A stretch of DNA of 64,000 nucleotides from Jeongeupia sp. HS-3 (GTDB lineage Bacteria > Pseudomonadota > Gammaproteobacteria > Burkholderiales > Chitinibacteraceae). The position numbers and the translations under genes are program-made. Below the pieces are notes generated by a model. That model did not search any database. It was not told where the DNA came from and saw only the letters and a program-made list of their open reading frames with translations. This document shows positions 45,715-55,477 of this stretch, one piece after another (position 1 is the stretch's first letter; every line of letters begins with the position of its first letter). The DNA is taken from positions 1,550,001 to 1,614,000 of the forward strand of contig NZ_AP024094.1 of the NCBI RefSeq assembly GCF_015140455.1, read 5' to 3'.

Positions 45715-47349
45715 TCAATCCCTTGGCAATTCGATCAGATAGAAGCGCTCATGGTTTTCACCGGCGCGTTGCCCTTCCCAGCTCACCAGCGAGCCCACCG
45801 GCGGCGTCCCTTGGCGCAACACTAGCGGGCAGTCTTGCGCTAGCGGGCCGCTGGCCAGGCGAATACCCGCGAAATAATCCAGCGATGCAATCATCGACGT
45901 CGAGACCTCACCGGCAACGCAACCCGGCACCTGCTGTGCCAGCTCGTTTCGCAGCGACAGCACTACCTCACGGTAGCTCTTCGCCGCATCAAGCCACGGC
46001 TGCCACAAGCCGATCAATACCCCCCAGACCAGGGTAACGCCGCAAGCCCAGTTAGTGACCGCCTGACGGCCTAGCGGGCGCTTGCGCGACAGCACCCAGC
46101 ACCATAGTGCCGTGAGTACCAAGCCAAACAGCAAGCCGCCCCAATGCAACGACAGCTGGTAGGCCGGGCTTGCCGCCTGCAAGGCCACAGTCCAGCTGAT
46201 CGGTACGCCACCGTGCAATACCAGCCAGCCCAGCCACAACAGGCAGGCGCCGATACCCAGGGTCATCACGCCAAACCAGTTCAGCGCGGCAGCAGCACCG
46301 CGACGCAATGTATCAATGCCGGCACCGGCCAGCAGGGCCAGCGAGGGCAATAGCACCAGCAAATCGGATTCGCGGGTATCCCCGGCCAGCATCAGCCAAA
46401 GCAGCGCCAGAACGGCCATCAGCAACGGCAACAGCAACTTGGGCTGGGATCCAAGGTCGGTGCGGTTGACCCAAATACCCCAAGCCGCCAGCGGCAGCGC
46501 CGGCCAGGCAAACCATGGCAGCACCGCAAGCGTGTAGCCCGTACCGCTGAACCACGCAAGGTGGCCAAACCCGTCGTAAGGCCCCAGTGCGAACAAGCGG
46601 TACCAGTGCTGGAACGCCGCCGGATCATAACGGGACAAATCGATCAGCCAGATCGCCCCGATCGGCAGCGAAATCACTAGCGCGGTCACCAACGTCACCA
46701 GGTAGGCCGCGCGCCGCCACGGCCCCACGCTACCGATTGCCAAGGCGATCAGCACAGCCAGACCAAACTGGCCCAGATTGGTCCCGGCGATCAACACCAG
46801 CCACACCAGCCCCAACAGCAGGCCGGCGAAAAATGGCTGGCGCCGGGCATAAGCCAACGCATAGGCCAGCCAGGAAAACGCGGTCAGGGTCAGCACTGGT
46901 GGGGCCAGATGATGACCCCAGACAACCAGCCCGATCGAGCCGATCAGCACCATCACGCACACGCGCCCTTGCCGTCGGCCGAACAACTCGCGCCCGGCCA
47001 AACCGACGCCCCACATCGCCAGCGCCATCCACACGCCGGTGATGAGCCGGGCGGCGTCGTGAATCGACACCCCCAGCTTGCCAAGTGGCCACGCCAACAA
47101 GGCACCGCTCCAGTAGTACAGCGGGCCGGCGATCAGATAAGGCTGTTCGCCGAAGAAAGGCAGCGACCAATGTTGACCGGCGAGGAAACGACCGATAACC
47201 GCAGCGGTTTCCAGCTCGCTCGGCTTCCATGGATCATGCCCGATCAGGCCAGGGAAAACCCAGAAGACGCACAGCAGCAGCAATAGCCACGGCTTGTCGG
47301 ATGGCGGCTGCGGTGTTTCCCGCTCGGAAGGAGGTAGATAGGTCAGCAT
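45715..47349 (-). CDS. Family-39 glycosyltransferase (ArnT-like membrane protein)
   Basis: About 544 aa with a dozen or more hydrophobic helices. The first periplasmic loop has the acidic/aromatic GT39 pattern GHDPWKPSELETAAV followed by PYLIAGPLYYWSGALLAWPLGKL, as in ArnT-like lipid-linked sugar transferases. It would transfer a sugar from a polyprenyl phosphate to an envelope acceptor in the periplasm. The acceptor is unknown. The start at 47347-47349 gives MLTYLPPSERE; the frame continues to a TTG at 47397 and no ribosome site is clear. Confidence 0.8.
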   Translation of the reverse strand: MLTYLPPSERETPQPPSDKPWLLLLLCVFWVFPGLIGHDPWKPSELETAAVIGRFLAGQHWSLPFFGEQPYLIAGPLYYWSGALLAWPLGKLGVSIHDAARLITGVWMALAMWGVGLAGRELFGRRQGRVCVMVLIGSIGLVVWGHHLAPPVLTLTAFSWLAYALAYARRQPFFAGLLLGLVWLVLIAGTNLGQFGLAVLIALAIGSVGPWRRAAYLVTLVTALVISLPIGAIWLIDLSRYDPAAFQHWYRLFALGPYDGFGHLAWFSGTGYTLAVLPWFAWPALPLAAWGIWVNRTDLGSQPKLLLPLLMAVLALLWLMLAGDTRESDLLVLLPSLALLAGAGIDTLRRGAAAALNWFGVMTLGIGACLLWLGWLVLHGGVPISWTVALQAASPAYQLSLHWGGLLFGLVLTALWCWVLSRKRPLGRQAVTNWACGVTLVWGVLIGLWQPWLDAAKSYREVVLSLRNELAQQVPGCVAGEVSTSMIASLDYFAGIRLASGPLAQDCPLVLRQGTPPVGSLVSWEGQRAGENHERFYLIELPRD

Positions 47350-47395
47350 GCGGGCGCGGATCGGAAGAAAAAAGAAAAGGATAGGCGCAGAAGAC

Positions 47396-47423
47396 AAAAA
47401 AGGCAGCCATAAAGCTGCCTTTT
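47396..47423. terminator. Intrinsic terminator of rpmE
   Basis: AAAAGGCAGC (47398-47407), a 6-base loop, GCTGCCTTTT (47414-47423). A/T runs on both sides let it act in either direction. It lies 21 bp past the L31 stop on the minus strand. Confidence 0.85.
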
Positions 47424-47443
47424 CAGTTTGAGCGGAATGCCGC

Positions 47444-47701
47444 TTACTTGCTGTACATCGCGTACTTGTTGCGGAACTTCTCGATACGGCCGGCGGTATC
47501 GACGATCTTTTGCTTGCCGGTGTAGAACGGATGCGATTCCGACGAGATGTCCAGACGCACGACCGGGTATTCCTGGCCGTCGGTCCATTTCATGGTTTCC
47601 TTACCCTTGGCGGTCATCGTCGAACGGGTCAGGAATTTGAAGTCAACGCTTGCGTCGAAGAAGATGACTTCTTTGTATTCTGGGTGCAGATCGGCTTTCA
47701 T
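47444..47701 (-). CDS. rpmE2: 50S ribosomal protein L31, type B
   Basis: 85 aa. It starts [28 protein letters not shown] and ends [27 protein letters not shown]. It has no Cys at all, so it is the zinc-free type B form. The start at 47699-47701 has an AGGA ribosome site. It follows rho by 87 bp on the same strand. In organisms with both forms, type B is zinc-starvation induced; whether a zinc-binding copy exists here cannot be seen. Confidence 0.93.
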   Translation of the reverse strand: MKADLHPEYKEVIFFDASVDFKFLTRSTMTAKGKETMKWTDGQEYPVVRLDISSESHPFYTGKQKIVDTAGRIEKFRNKYAMYSK

Positions 47702-47788
47702 TGTTTTTCCTAAAGTTTGCGCGCCGGGATTGTGCCGACGCAAGACGCAATATTATTCCAGATCATGCCGCCTGCGGCAAGCCGGCAC

Positions 47789-49045
47789 TTAACGGCGCAT
47801 CGAATCGAAGAAGTCGTTGTTGGTCTTCGTCGCCTTGAGCTTGTCGAGCAGGAACTCCATCGCCTCAAGATCGTCCATCGGGTACAACAATTTGCGCAGT
47901 ACCCAGATCTTTTGCAGCTGCTCTTGCGGGATCAGCAACTCTTCGCGACGGGTACCGGAACGGTTGATGTTGATGGCCGGGAACTGGCGTTTCTCGGCCA
48001 TGCGGCGATCAAGGTGCAACTCGTTGTTGCCGGTGCCCTTGAATTCTTCGTAAATCACTTCGTCCATGCGCGAACCGGTATCGATCAGCGCGGTGGCGAT
48101 GATGGTCAGGCTACCGCCCTCTTCGATATTGCGTGCGGCACCGAAGAAACGCTTTGGTCGTTGCAGCGCATTGGCATCGACACCACCGGTCAGCACCTTG
48201 CCCGACGACGGCACCACGGTGTTGTAGGCCCGCGCCAGACGCGTGATCGAATCAAGCAAAATCACCACATCTTTCTTGTGCTCAACCAGACGCTTGGCCT
48301 TTTCGATGACCATTTCGGCCACCTGCACATGGCGGGTCGCCGGCTCATCAAAAGTAGAACTGATGACTTCACCGCGCACCGAACGCGTCATTTCGGTCAC
48401 TTCTTCCGGCCGCTCGTCGATCAGCAGCACGATCAAGACCACATCAGGATGATTGGCGGCAATCGCATGCGCAATATTCTGCAGCATCACGGTCTTACCG
48501 GTCTTCGGCGGCGCAACCAGCAGCGCACGCTGGCCCTTGCCGATCGGCGCAACCAGATCGATCACCCGGCCGGTAATGTTTTCCTCGGCCTTGATTGCCC
48601 GTTCCAGATTCAGACGTTTGTTCGGGAACAGCGGCGTCAGGTTTTCGAAGAGGATCTTGTTCTTCGAGATTTCCGGCGGCTGATCGTTGATCTTGTCGAC
48701 CTTCACCAGCGCCACATAGCGCTCGCCCTCTTTCGGCGTACGGATTTCGCCCTCGACGCTATCACCGGTATGCAGATTGAAGCGGCGAATCTGGCTCGGA
48801 CTGACATAGATGTCATCGGGCCCGGCGAGGTAACTGGTGTCGGGACTGCGCAAAAAGCCAAAGCCATCCGGCAGGACTTCAAGCGTACCATCGCCAAAAA
48901 TAGTCTCGCCCTTCTTGGCCTGGTTTTTAAGCAAGGCGAAGATCAGGTCTTGCTTGCGCAAGCGGTTGGCACCGTCGATCTCGAACTTGGCGGCCATTTC
49001 GACCAGTTCGGTGACGTGCAAGGGCTTCAGGTCGGACAAATGCAT
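47789..49045 (-). CDS. rho: Transcription termination factor Rho
   Basis: 418 aa, a homohexameric RNA helicase. The N-terminal RNA-binding domain has [18 protein letters not shown] and the cold-shock-like [31 protein letters not shown]. Walker A is VAPPKTGKT, Walker [17 protein letters not shown], and the Q/R-loops are in [23 protein letters not shown] chose 49045, the classic MHLSDL start; the frame extends to 49165 without conservation. It lies downstream of trxA across a 189-bp leader that holds a terminator and a palindrome. Confidence 0.97.
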   Translation of the reverse strand: MHLSDLKPLHVTELVEMAAKFEIDGANRLRKQDLIFALLKNQAKKGETIFGDGTLEVLPDGFGFLRSPDTSYLAGPDDIYVSPSQIRRFNLHTGDSVEGEIRTPKEGERYVALVKVDKINDQPPEISKNKILFENLTPLFPNKRLNLERAIKAEENITGRVIDLVAPIGKGQRALLVAPPKTGKTVMLQNIAHAIAANHPDVVLIVLLIDERPEEVTEMTRSVRGEVISSTFDEPATRHVQVAEMVIEKAKRLVEHKKDVVILLDSITRLARAYNTVVPSSGKVLTGGVDANALQRPKRFFGAARNIEEGGSLTIIATALIDTGSRMDEVIYEEFKGTGNNELHLDRRMAEKRQFPAININRSGTRREELLIPQEQLQKIWVLRKLLYPMDDLEAMEFLLDKLKATKTNNDFFDSMRR

Positions 49046-49140
49046 AGGGGGCGGCCGATGTAATAAGGGCGGTGGGTTGCTGCGACAGGCAGGTGCGGGA
49101 AACGACTGCGCGGGAGAACCCCGACGCATAAGAATTAGTT

Positions 49141-49158
49141 GTAAGCGTATACGCCTAC
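49141..49158. promoter_or_regulatory. Palindrome in the rho leader
   Basis: GTAAGCGTATACGCCTAC has a perfect 10-bp core palindrome (GCGTATACGC) with GTA/TAC flanks, so 16 of 18 positions are symmetric. It is 96 bp upstream of rho and next to the trxA terminator. It is a candidate operator or attenuation element; no regulator is known. Confidence 0.35.
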
Positions 49159-49204
49159 AAAACAAAATGTCAAGGCGGGTGACCAGGAAGATCGCCCGCC
49201 TTGA
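49155..49204 (-). terminator. Intrinsic terminator of trxA
   Basis: TCAAGGCGGG (49170-49179) and CCCGCCTTGA (49195-49204) pair over 10 bp. On the minus strand CATTTTGTTTTG follows. It lies 30 bp past the trxA stop, so rho has its own promoter. Confidence 0.8.
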
Positions 49205-49234
49205 ATACCGCCGATGGTAATCGGCCGGTGGATA

Positions 49235-49561
49235 TTACAGATTGCTGTCGAGGAAAGCGGTCAGTTGCGACTTGGACAGCGCGCCAACCTTGGTCGCCTT
49301 CGCTTCGCCGTCGACAAACAGCATCAGCGTCGGGATGCCACGAATGCCGAACTTCGGCGGCGTAGCCTGGTTTTCGTCGATGTTGAGCTTGGCGATCTTG
49401 AGCTTGCCCGCGTACTCACCGGCCACTTCGTCCAGGATCGGCGCAATCATCTTGCAAGGGCCGCACCATTCAGCCCAGTAATCCACGAGAACCGGGATCT
49501 GCGCTTGCAGCACTTCGGCATCGAAGCTGGCGTCGGTCACTTGCACGATATGTTCGCTCAT
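49235..49561 (-). CDS. trxA: Thioredoxin
   Basis: 108 aa. The active site WCGPCK has Cys33 and Cys36, and [11 protein letters not shown] contains the cis-Pro. It reduces disulfides in the cytoplasm. The ATG at 49559-49561 has a GGAGA ribosome site. It is upstream of rho in the same orientation, the conserved trxA-rho pair, with a terminator between. Confidence 0.96.
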   Translation of the reverse strand: MSEHIVQVTDASFDAEVLQAQIPVLVDYWAEWCGPCKMIAPILDEVAGEYAGKLKIAKLNIDENQATPPKFGIRGIPTLMLFVDGEAKATKVGALSKSQLTAFLDSNL

Positions 49562-49710
49562 CAAAAAATCTCCGCGTATGGGGTAGTCAGTCGAAATGCC
49601 GGGCCGGTTTACGGCAAGGCCTTGTTCAAATCAATGGGGGCATTTTATCGTCATTCAACCGCGAACCGGGAAAAACGATTCAATCGTTACGATAGTCGTA
49701 GTCATGCTGC

Positions 49711-51072
49711 TTACAAGGCCGCGCCGACCGCATCAGCGAGGCGATCGACCGCCGTCACGGTCATGCCTTCGATCGGTGATCGCGGCCGATTGGCCTTGGG
49801 CACGATGGCATGGGTGAATCCGAGCTTGGCCGCCTCACGCAGGCGCTCCTGGCCGCGCTGCACTGGCCGGACTTCGCCGGCCAGACCCACTTCGCCGAAT
49901 ACCACCAGCTTGTGTGGCAAGGGCCGGTCTTTCAGGCTGGAGACAATGGCCAGCAGCATCGCCAGATCGGCCGCCGGTTCGCTGATGCGCACGCCGCCGA
50001 CCGCATTGATGAAGACATCCTGATCGAAGGCGGCAATCCCAGCGTGGCGATGCAGCACCGCCAGCAGCAGCGCCAGCCGGTTCTGCTCGACCCCGACCGC
50101 TAGACGTCGGGGTTGCGGTGAGTGCGCGTCGTCGACCAGCGCCTGCACCTCGACCAGCATCGGCCGCGAGCCCTCCTGCGTCACCAGCACGCACGAACCG
50201 GACACCGGCTCCTTGTGCTGGCTTAAAAACAGCGCCGACGGATTGGTGACCTCCTTGAGGCCTTTGTCGGTCATGGCGAACACACCCAGCTCGTTGACGG
50301 CGCCGAAGCGGTTCTTGATCGCGCGGATCAGCCGGAAGCTCGAGTGGGTATCGCCTTCGAAATACAGCACCGCGTCGACGATATGCTCGAGCACGCGCGG
50401 TCCGGCCAGTGCGCCTTCCTTGGTGACGTGGCCGACCAGCAGGATCGTCGTGCCGTGGCGTTTGGCAAAGCGGGTCAGTTGCGCCGCGCATTCGCGCACC
50501 TGAGCAACGCTGCCCGGCGCGCTGGTCAATTGCTCGGTATACATGGTCTGGATCGAATCGATGACCACAACCTGCGGCTTCTCGCGATCGAGCATGGTCA
50601 GGATCCGTTCGAGCCCGATTTCGGCGAACAGCGCCACCGGTGCATCGGCCAGATCAAGGCGCTTGGCGCGCAAGGCAATCTGCTGCGCCGATTCCTCGCC
50701 CGACACATAAAGCACCCTGTGCTGTTGCGCCATCCGCGCCAATGCCTGCAAGAGTAACGTCGACTTGCCGATGCCCGGATCGCCACCGATCAGCACCACG
50801 CCGCCGGGCACGAGGCCGCCGCCGAGCACGCGATCGAGTTCGGCAATACCGGTGGCGGTACGCGGCATTTCTTCGGCGTCCACATCGGCCAGCTGGCGCA
50901 CCCGACCATCGGCAGCCAGTGCGGCAAAGCGGTTGCCGCTGGCGCTGGGCTTGGCCTCGGCAATCGTTTCGACCAAGGTGTTCCACTCGCCACAGCCGGG
51001 GCACTGGCCCTGCCATTTGGGCGAGAGGGCACCACAGGCATTGCAACTGAATACGGACTTGTCCTTGGCCAT
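49711..51072 (-). CDS. radA: DNA repair protein RadA
   Basis: 453 aa. The N-terminal zinc ribbon has Cys10, Cys13, Cys24 and Cys27. The RecA-like core has Walker A GDPGIGKST and the RadA-specific KNRFG motif (AIKNRFGAVNE). The C-terminal domain is Lon-protease-like but non-catalytic. RadA branch-migrates recombination intermediates. I chose the ATG at 51070-51072 (MAKDKSVFSC); the frame extends 7 codons further. Confidence 0.96.
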   Translation of the reverse strand: MAKDKSVFSCNACGALSPKWQGQCPGCGEWNTLVETIAEAKPSASGNRFAALAADGRVRQLADVDAEEMPRTATGIAELDRVLGGGLVPGGVVLIGGDPGIGKSTLLLQALARMAQQHRVLYVSGEESAQQIALRAKRLDLADAPVALFAEIGLERILTMLDREKPQVVVIDSIQTMYTEQLTSAPGSVAQVRECAAQLTRFAKRHGTTILLVGHVTKEGALAGPRVLEHIVDAVLYFEGDTHSSFRLIRAIKNRFGAVNELGVFAMTDKGLKEVTNPSALFLSQHKEPVSGSCVLVTQEGSRPMLVEVQALVDDAHSPQPRRLAVGVEQNRLALLLAVLHRHAGIAAFDQDVFINAVGGVRISEPAADLAMLLAIVSSLKDRPLPHKLVVFGEVGLAGEVRPVQRGQERLREAAKLGFTHAIVPKANRPRSPIEGMTVTAVDRLADAVGAAL

Positions 51073-51125
51073 GGAAGATCGCTCGTTCATCACTCAGCCG
51101 GGCATTCTAACAGCCAGTATGAGAA

Positions 51126-51145
51126 CGGCCCGCTTGCGCGGGCCG
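51126..51145 (-). terminator. Hairpin downstream of flgL
   Basis: CGGCCCGC (51126-51133), loop TTGC, GCGGGCCG (51138-51145). The minus-strand tail TTCTCATA is only weakly T-rich. It marks the likely end of the flagellar operon. Confidence 0.55.
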
Positions 51146-51169
51146 AAACAGGCGATCGATCAAACCGCG

Positions 51170-52504
51170 TTAGAGGTATTTGAACAAGCTCATTCCTTGC
51201 ACTTTGGAGAACGACGCACGCGCCGCTTCGAGCAGGGTCTGCGTCAGCGTGAAATCGGTGATCGCCTTGGTGTAGTCCAGATCCTGCAAGCCCGACAGCG
51301 TTTGGGCGTATTGCAGATCCAGATCGCCGTTGGTGTTGCGCACCGAGTCGGTCTCGTTCATTCGGGCACCGATCTTCGCCTGTGTCGACAGCACGTTGTC
51401 GAGCGCGCTGGAGAGATTGCCGATCACCCGGGCGAGACCGTTCTGATAATTGGCCTTCGAATTTTCATCGAACTGCGCTGCGCCGAGCTGGGTCGAGAAG
51501 TCGGCCAGCATCGAGAACATGTCCTGATTCTGCGATGGCCTGATGCTGAAGCTGTCGCCATTCGCCGGCACGCCCTTGATGCTCAGCGACGCGCCGGCAT
51601 CCCAACCAGGAACCGCGGTTTCGCCCGCCAGCTGCTTGAACTGGATTTCGCTACCGGCCGAGTAGCCGCGTGGCATCGCCCCGACACGCGGGACGGCGTA
51701 GTCATAGCCGTCGATCATCGACTTGTTGAAGTTGGCATTGGCGCTGCCATCGGCCAGCGTCGCTCGGCTATCGACGATGTCGTACGTCGTCGCCCCCGCC
51801 GCATCAACGCTGAACGAGACCTTGTAGTTCTGCACATTGGCCGGATCGCCCCATTTCAGCGGGTTACTGACGGTGCCAAGATCAACCATACCCGAGCCGG
51901 TATTGCCGGCCGCCGCGCCGGTCTGGAACGTGCCGTTGCCGTTTTTGATCTCGCCAAACACTGCACTGCCCGACTCTGAAATCGGCAAATTGCGCGATGC
52001 CGAAATCTGCACCAATCGCTGGCCTTCATCGCCCAGATAATCGACCTTACCGAAACTGGCTTCGGAAAACGGCTTGGTATCGCCACGGAAGCCGGAGAAC
52101 AGATACTGGCCACCACCATCGGTGGTATTGGCAAGGCCCATCAGCTCCTCGTAACGCGACTTCAGCGCTTCGTTGAGCGAGCTGCGATCCGCCAACGACA
52201 AGGCAGGATTGCCGGCCTGGATCGCCAGCGATTGCACGTTCTGCACCAGCTCGACCACTTGCTGCAGCGTCGATTCGGTCAAGCCGAGCGCCGAATCCAC
52301 CGCCTTGCTGTTGACGCTGTATTGGGCATTCACCGACTGCGCCTGCGTCACCGACAGCGCACGCGAGGCACCGATCGGATCATCCGACGGCGACAGAATG
52401 CGCCGGCCGGTGTTGAGCTGGTTCTGCAAACGCGCCTGGTTGGACTGCTGTGTTTGCAGACCGCGGCTGCCGATATCGTAAAACGTGGTCGTTGCGACGC
52501 GCAT
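51170..52504 (-). CDS. flgL: Flagellar hook-filament junction protein FlgL
   Basis: 444 aa. Typical N-terminus MRVATTTFYDIGSRGLQTQQSNQARLQNQLNTGRRILSPSDDP and C-terminal flagellin-like coiled coil (ARMNETDSVRNTNGDLDLQYAQTLSGLQDLDYTKAI). The middle is an extra, less conserved beta domain. It is HAP3, bridging hook and filament. It is the last flg gene, 15 bp after flgK. Confidence 0.95.
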   Translation of the reverse strand: MRVATTTFYDIGSRGLQTQQSNQARLQNQLNTGRRILSPSDDPIGASRALSVTQAQSVNAQYSVNSKAVDSALGLTESTLQQVVELVQNVQSLAIQAGNPALSLADRSSLNEALKSRYEELMGLANTTDGGGQYLFSGFRGDTKPFSEASFGKVDYLGDEGQRLVQISASRNLPISESGSAVFGEIKNGNGTFQTGAAAGNTGSGMVDLGTVSNPLKWGDPANVQNYKVSFSVDAAGATTYDIVDSRATLADGSANANFNKSMIDGYDYAVPRVGAMPRGYSAGSEIQFKQLAGETAVPGWDAGASLSIKGVPANGDSFSIRPSQNQDMFSMLADFSTQLGAAQFDENSKANYQNGLARVIGNLSSALDNVLSTQAKIGARMNETDSVRNTNGDLDLQYAQTLSGLQDLDYTKAITDFTLTQTLLEAARASFSKVQGMSLFKYL

Positions 52505-52519
52505 GCTGGTTTACCTTGA

Positions 52520-54472
52520 TTACGCGATCTGCAGGATGCTTTGAAACGCTTCCTGCGCGATCTGGATCACTTTGCTGGCGGCCTGATAGGCCTGCTGATA
52601 ACGCAGCAGATTGGCCGCCTCTTCGTCGAGATTGACACCTGCGACCGATGCCCGGGCGTCGGTCGCTTGCGACAGCACCGTGTCTTGCGCGGTAGCCATG
52701 ATCTTGGCGTCATTGGTTTGCACGCCGATGGTCGAGACCAGCTGGCCGTAGGCATCCTGATAATTGACCGTGCCCTTGTTCATCAGCTTCTGCGATTGCA
52801 ACCCGGCCATTGCCAAGGCATTGCGGCCGTCGGCATTGCCATTGCTGTTGGGGCCGATACTGACCTTGTCGCCGGCGGCCGGCGTGCCGTCGAGCTTCAT
52901 CGACCAGCCGTTCGCCGACACGGTCATGCCTGCCGTATAGGTTTGCGCCGGCCCCGGTACGCCGGTCACCGGATCGGTGATCGTGAACGACGTTGGCGAG
53001 GTGAAATTGATCGTGACCGGATTCTGCAGCGTCGCCCCCGGCTTCCAGGTGGCATCGGTCACCGGCACCGTGGTTTCCGGCTGGGTGAAGGTCAGCGAAC
53101 CGGTATTGCTGCTGCCCTTGGTCGCAAGCACGGCACCGGCGGCGGCAATCCGCGACGGATCGGTCATTTGTACCGACATTCCGCGCACGAAGCCGGCCGC
53201 GGGCTGAATGGTGAACCGGTCCCCCGCCGCCATGCCTGGCGTGACGGACAACTTCAGGCCATCGACGCCCACCGGGCCGGCGGCGACTTGCGCCGGGGTA
53301 AATACGGTTTTCTGCTTGTCCGACTGGCGGGTCAGCACGTAATTGCTGCCATCGAACGAGAATTCGTAATTGCTGGCGGTCAGCTGCCCCATATCGTCGA
53401 TATAGCCGCTCAACTGCGCGGTGCCGGTATTGACGGTATTGGAAAACACCGCGCCCAGGCTAGGCGCACCGGTCGCAGCATCGGTGGCGAAGCCGAACAG
53501 CCTGGTGCCCATCGCCCCGGTCAGATCCACACCAGCGCTTTGCTGGGTATTCATCGTTTGCGCGGTCACCAGCGCGATCTGGTTCAGGGCCGCTTGCGCG
53601 GTATCGAGCGATTTGCTGCGAAAATCCAGCAGCCCCTGCAATTTGCCGCCGGTCAGTTGCGACTCGGGCAAAAAGATGCTGTTGTTGTTCTGCTTGTAGA
53701 CCACGGCCATGCGCTGCGGATCGCTCGGCGATGCTTCGACGCCCAGCTCGAACGGCTGATTGCCGACAACCAGACTCTGGCCATTGCCGATAAAGACGTT
53801 GATCGAGCCATCCTGCTGCGTGGTCGCGGTGGCTTTCACATAGGTATTGAGCGAGCGCACCAGTTCGTCGCGCTGATCGAGCAAATCGTTGGGCGGATGG
53901 CCACTGCCGGCCTGTACGCCGATCTGGTTGTTGAGCTCGGCAATCTGCTTGGAAATCGCGTTGATGCTGCTGACGGTATTGGTGAGGTCGCCATTCACAC
54001 CGTCACGCAGCTCGGTCAGGCGCTGCTCGAACACCTGGAAGCGGTTGACCAGCGTTTGCGCCGACGACAACAGCGCCTGCCGTGCCGGCGCATTGGCCGG
54101 ATTGGTAGCGACGTTCTGCATCGCGCTGAAGAAGCTCTGCAGCGCCGGCGATACGCCTGCGGTCGGATCGGCAACGATATTGTCGATATCGCTCAGGTGC
54201 GACAGCAGCTCGTTGTAGTAACTCGCGCTCGCCTGTGCGGTCTGCACATTACGGGTGAGGAACTGATCGTAAGAACGGCGGATGTCGTCGACGCGCGTCC
54301 CCAGGCCGACAAAACCGTTACCGGTACCTTGCGGGTAGGGTGCGCTCTGGGTGACGTTCTGGCGCGAATAGCCCGGGGTGTTGGCGTTGACGATGTTATG
54401 CCCGGTCACCGTCAAACCGAGGTTGGCCGCATTGAGGCCCGAAACACCAATCCCGAAAACGCTGGAAGCCAT
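52520..54472 (-). CDS. flgK: Flagellar hook-associated protein FlgK
   Basis: 650 aa. The N-terminal rod-type motif NAANLGLTVTGHNIVNANTPGYSRQNV and the C-terminal VNLDEEAANLLRYQQAYQAASKVIQ are diagnostic. The large middle (about 200-560) is the variable beta domain. It is HAP1, at the hook-filament junction. It is between flgJ and flgL. Confidence 0.96.
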   Translation of the reverse strand: MASSVFGIGVSGLNAANLGLTVTGHNIVNANTPGYSRQNVTQSAPYPQGTGNGFVGLGTRVDDIRRSYDQFLTRNVQTAQASASYYNELLSHLSDIDNIVADPTAGVSPALQSFFSAMQNVATNPANAPARQALLSSAQTLVNRFQVFEQRLTELRDGVNGDLTNTVSSINAISKQIAELNNQIGVQAGSGHPPNDLLDQRDELVRSLNTYVKATATTQQDGSINVFIGNGQSLVVGNQPFELGVEASPSDPQRMAVVYKQNNNSIFLPESQLTGGKLQGLLDFRSKSLDTAQAALNQIALVTAQTMNTQQSAGVDLTGAMGTRLFGFATDAATGAPSLGAVFSNTVNTGTAQLSGYIDDMGQLTASNYEFSFDGSNYVLTRQSDKQKTVFTPAQVAAGPVGVDGLKLSVTPGMAAGDRFTIQPAAGFVRGMSVQMTDPSRIAAAGAVLATKGSSNTGSLTFTQPETTVPVTDATWKPGATLQNPVTINFTSPTSFTITDPVTGVPGPAQTYTAGMTVSANGWSMKLDGTPAAGDKVSIGPNSNGNADGRNALAMAGLQSQKLMNKGTVNYQDAYGQLVSTIGVQTNDAKIMATAQDTVLSQATDARASVAGVNLDEEAANLLRYQQAYQAASKVIQIAQEAFQSILQIA

Positions 54473-54508
54473 CTTGTCTACTCCGTATTCATCTTGTTAT
54501 CGGCAGGA

Positions 54509-55402
54509 TCAGCCCAGACTTGAGGCCAGCCCGGCAACCTGACGGCTGACGCGGCGGGCGACCGCTGCGAATTTGTCGACGTACTGCGGATCGGTGGCGT
54601 AACCCTTGGCCTGCAGCGCGCGCGCAAAGCCCTGCGCGTCCTCGCCCTTGCCGATCGCCTCGCCAAAGCGACGACGAATCAGACCGGCGTAGTCCGACAG
54701 TGCCTCGGTGTACGAATCGTAGGCGCGGAAGGTTTCGATCCGCTTCTGCGCCACGCCATCGACGAACTCGGTCGTGGTGATATCCACCGTTTTGCCCTGC
54801 CAGCTGCTGCCGGCCTTGATGCCGAAAAGATTATGGCTATCGCCGCCGGCCGCATCGCGGATCGGCTTTTTGCCCCAGCCGGTTTCGAGCGCGGCATGCG
54901 CCAGCAGCAGATGCGGCGCAACGCCCAGCGATGGCGCAACGGCCTTGGCCGCCTCGAACACGTCGCCGATAAAGCTGCCCTTCGCCGCCGGAGCGGCAGA
55001 ATTTGCCGCCGCGCTGCCGCCCGTCACCGGTGCGACCTCGGTCTGCTGGCGGGACTGATGTCGCTGCACCGTCTTCAACAAGGCCGGATTTTGCAGCACC
55101 TCGATCTGCCGCGCGATCGCATCGGTCAGGCCCAAGCCGCCCCGCTTGGCCAGGTTCAGCGACATCTGCTGATCGTGCAATCCACGGTACAGATCGGTTG
55201 CGGGCGACTGCAGCTCGTCGTAATGCGGCGATGCATCGCGCATCGACTTGACCAGCTGCTGCATCAGCATCGCCTCGAACTGCTGCGCCACCGCATGCGC
55301 CGCCGCTTTGGGCGAGCTCTTGGCGGTCTGGCGCAAGGCCGCGATACCGCGTACATCGGCGGCGAAATCCTGAATGCTTGAAACGGGCGTCTGAGTGAGC
55401 AT
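54509..55402 (-). CDS. flgJ: Flagellar rod assembly protein/muramidase FlgJ
   Basis: 297 aa, two domains. The rod-capping N-terminus (VAQQFEAMLMQQLVKSMRDAS, LHDQQMSLNLAKRGGLGLTDAIARQ) is followed by a linker and a glucosaminidase domain with the catalytic Glu in LLAHAALETGWGKK. It opens peptidoglycan for rod passage. It is preceded by a sigma-54-type promoter (55435-55451), so flgJKL is probably a separate unit. Confidence 0.95.
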   Translation of the reverse strand: MLTQTPVSSIQDFAADVRGIAALRQTAKSSPKAAAHAVAQQFEAMLMQQLVKSMRDASPHYDELQSPATDLYRGLHDQQMSLNLAKRGGLGLTDAIARQIEVLQNPALLKTVQRHQSRQQTEVAPVTGGSAAANSAAPAAKGSFIGDVFEAAKAVAPSLGVAPHLLLAHAALETGWGKKPIRDAAGGDSHNLFGIKAGSSWQGKTVDITTTEFVDGVAQKRIETFRAYDSYTEALSDYAGLIRRRFGEAIGKGEDAQGFARALQAKGYATDPQYVDKFAAVARRVSRQVAGLASSLG

Positions 55403-55434
55403 GAAAAAACCGCGGTAAGGCTACCGGCGTATAT

Positions 55435-55451
55435 AAGCAATTGCCGTGCCT
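55435..55451 (-). promoter_or_regulatory. Sigma-54 promoter upstream of flgJ
   Basis: On the minus strand AGGCACG-GCAA-TTGCTT matches TGGCACGNNNNTTGCW at all but one position. The -24 GG and -12 GC are spaced correctly (10 bases between). The start of transcription would be about 20 bp before flgJ. Confidence 0.75.
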
Positions 55452-55462
55452 GATAAAGCAGA

Positions 55463-55477
55463 GCCTGCCCGGCAGGC
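55463..55477. other. Palindrome between flgI and flgJ
   Basis: GCCTGCC-C-GGCAGGC is a perfect 7-bp palindrome with a one-base centre, between the flgI stop and the sigma-54 promoter. It may terminate the flgB-flgI transcript or serve as an activator site. Confidence 0.35.

Noticed and set aside
52541-54523. 660-codon plus-strand frame opposite flgK
   Set aside because: Antisense of flgK; His/Arg/Gly-rich composition is a codon-bias artefact.
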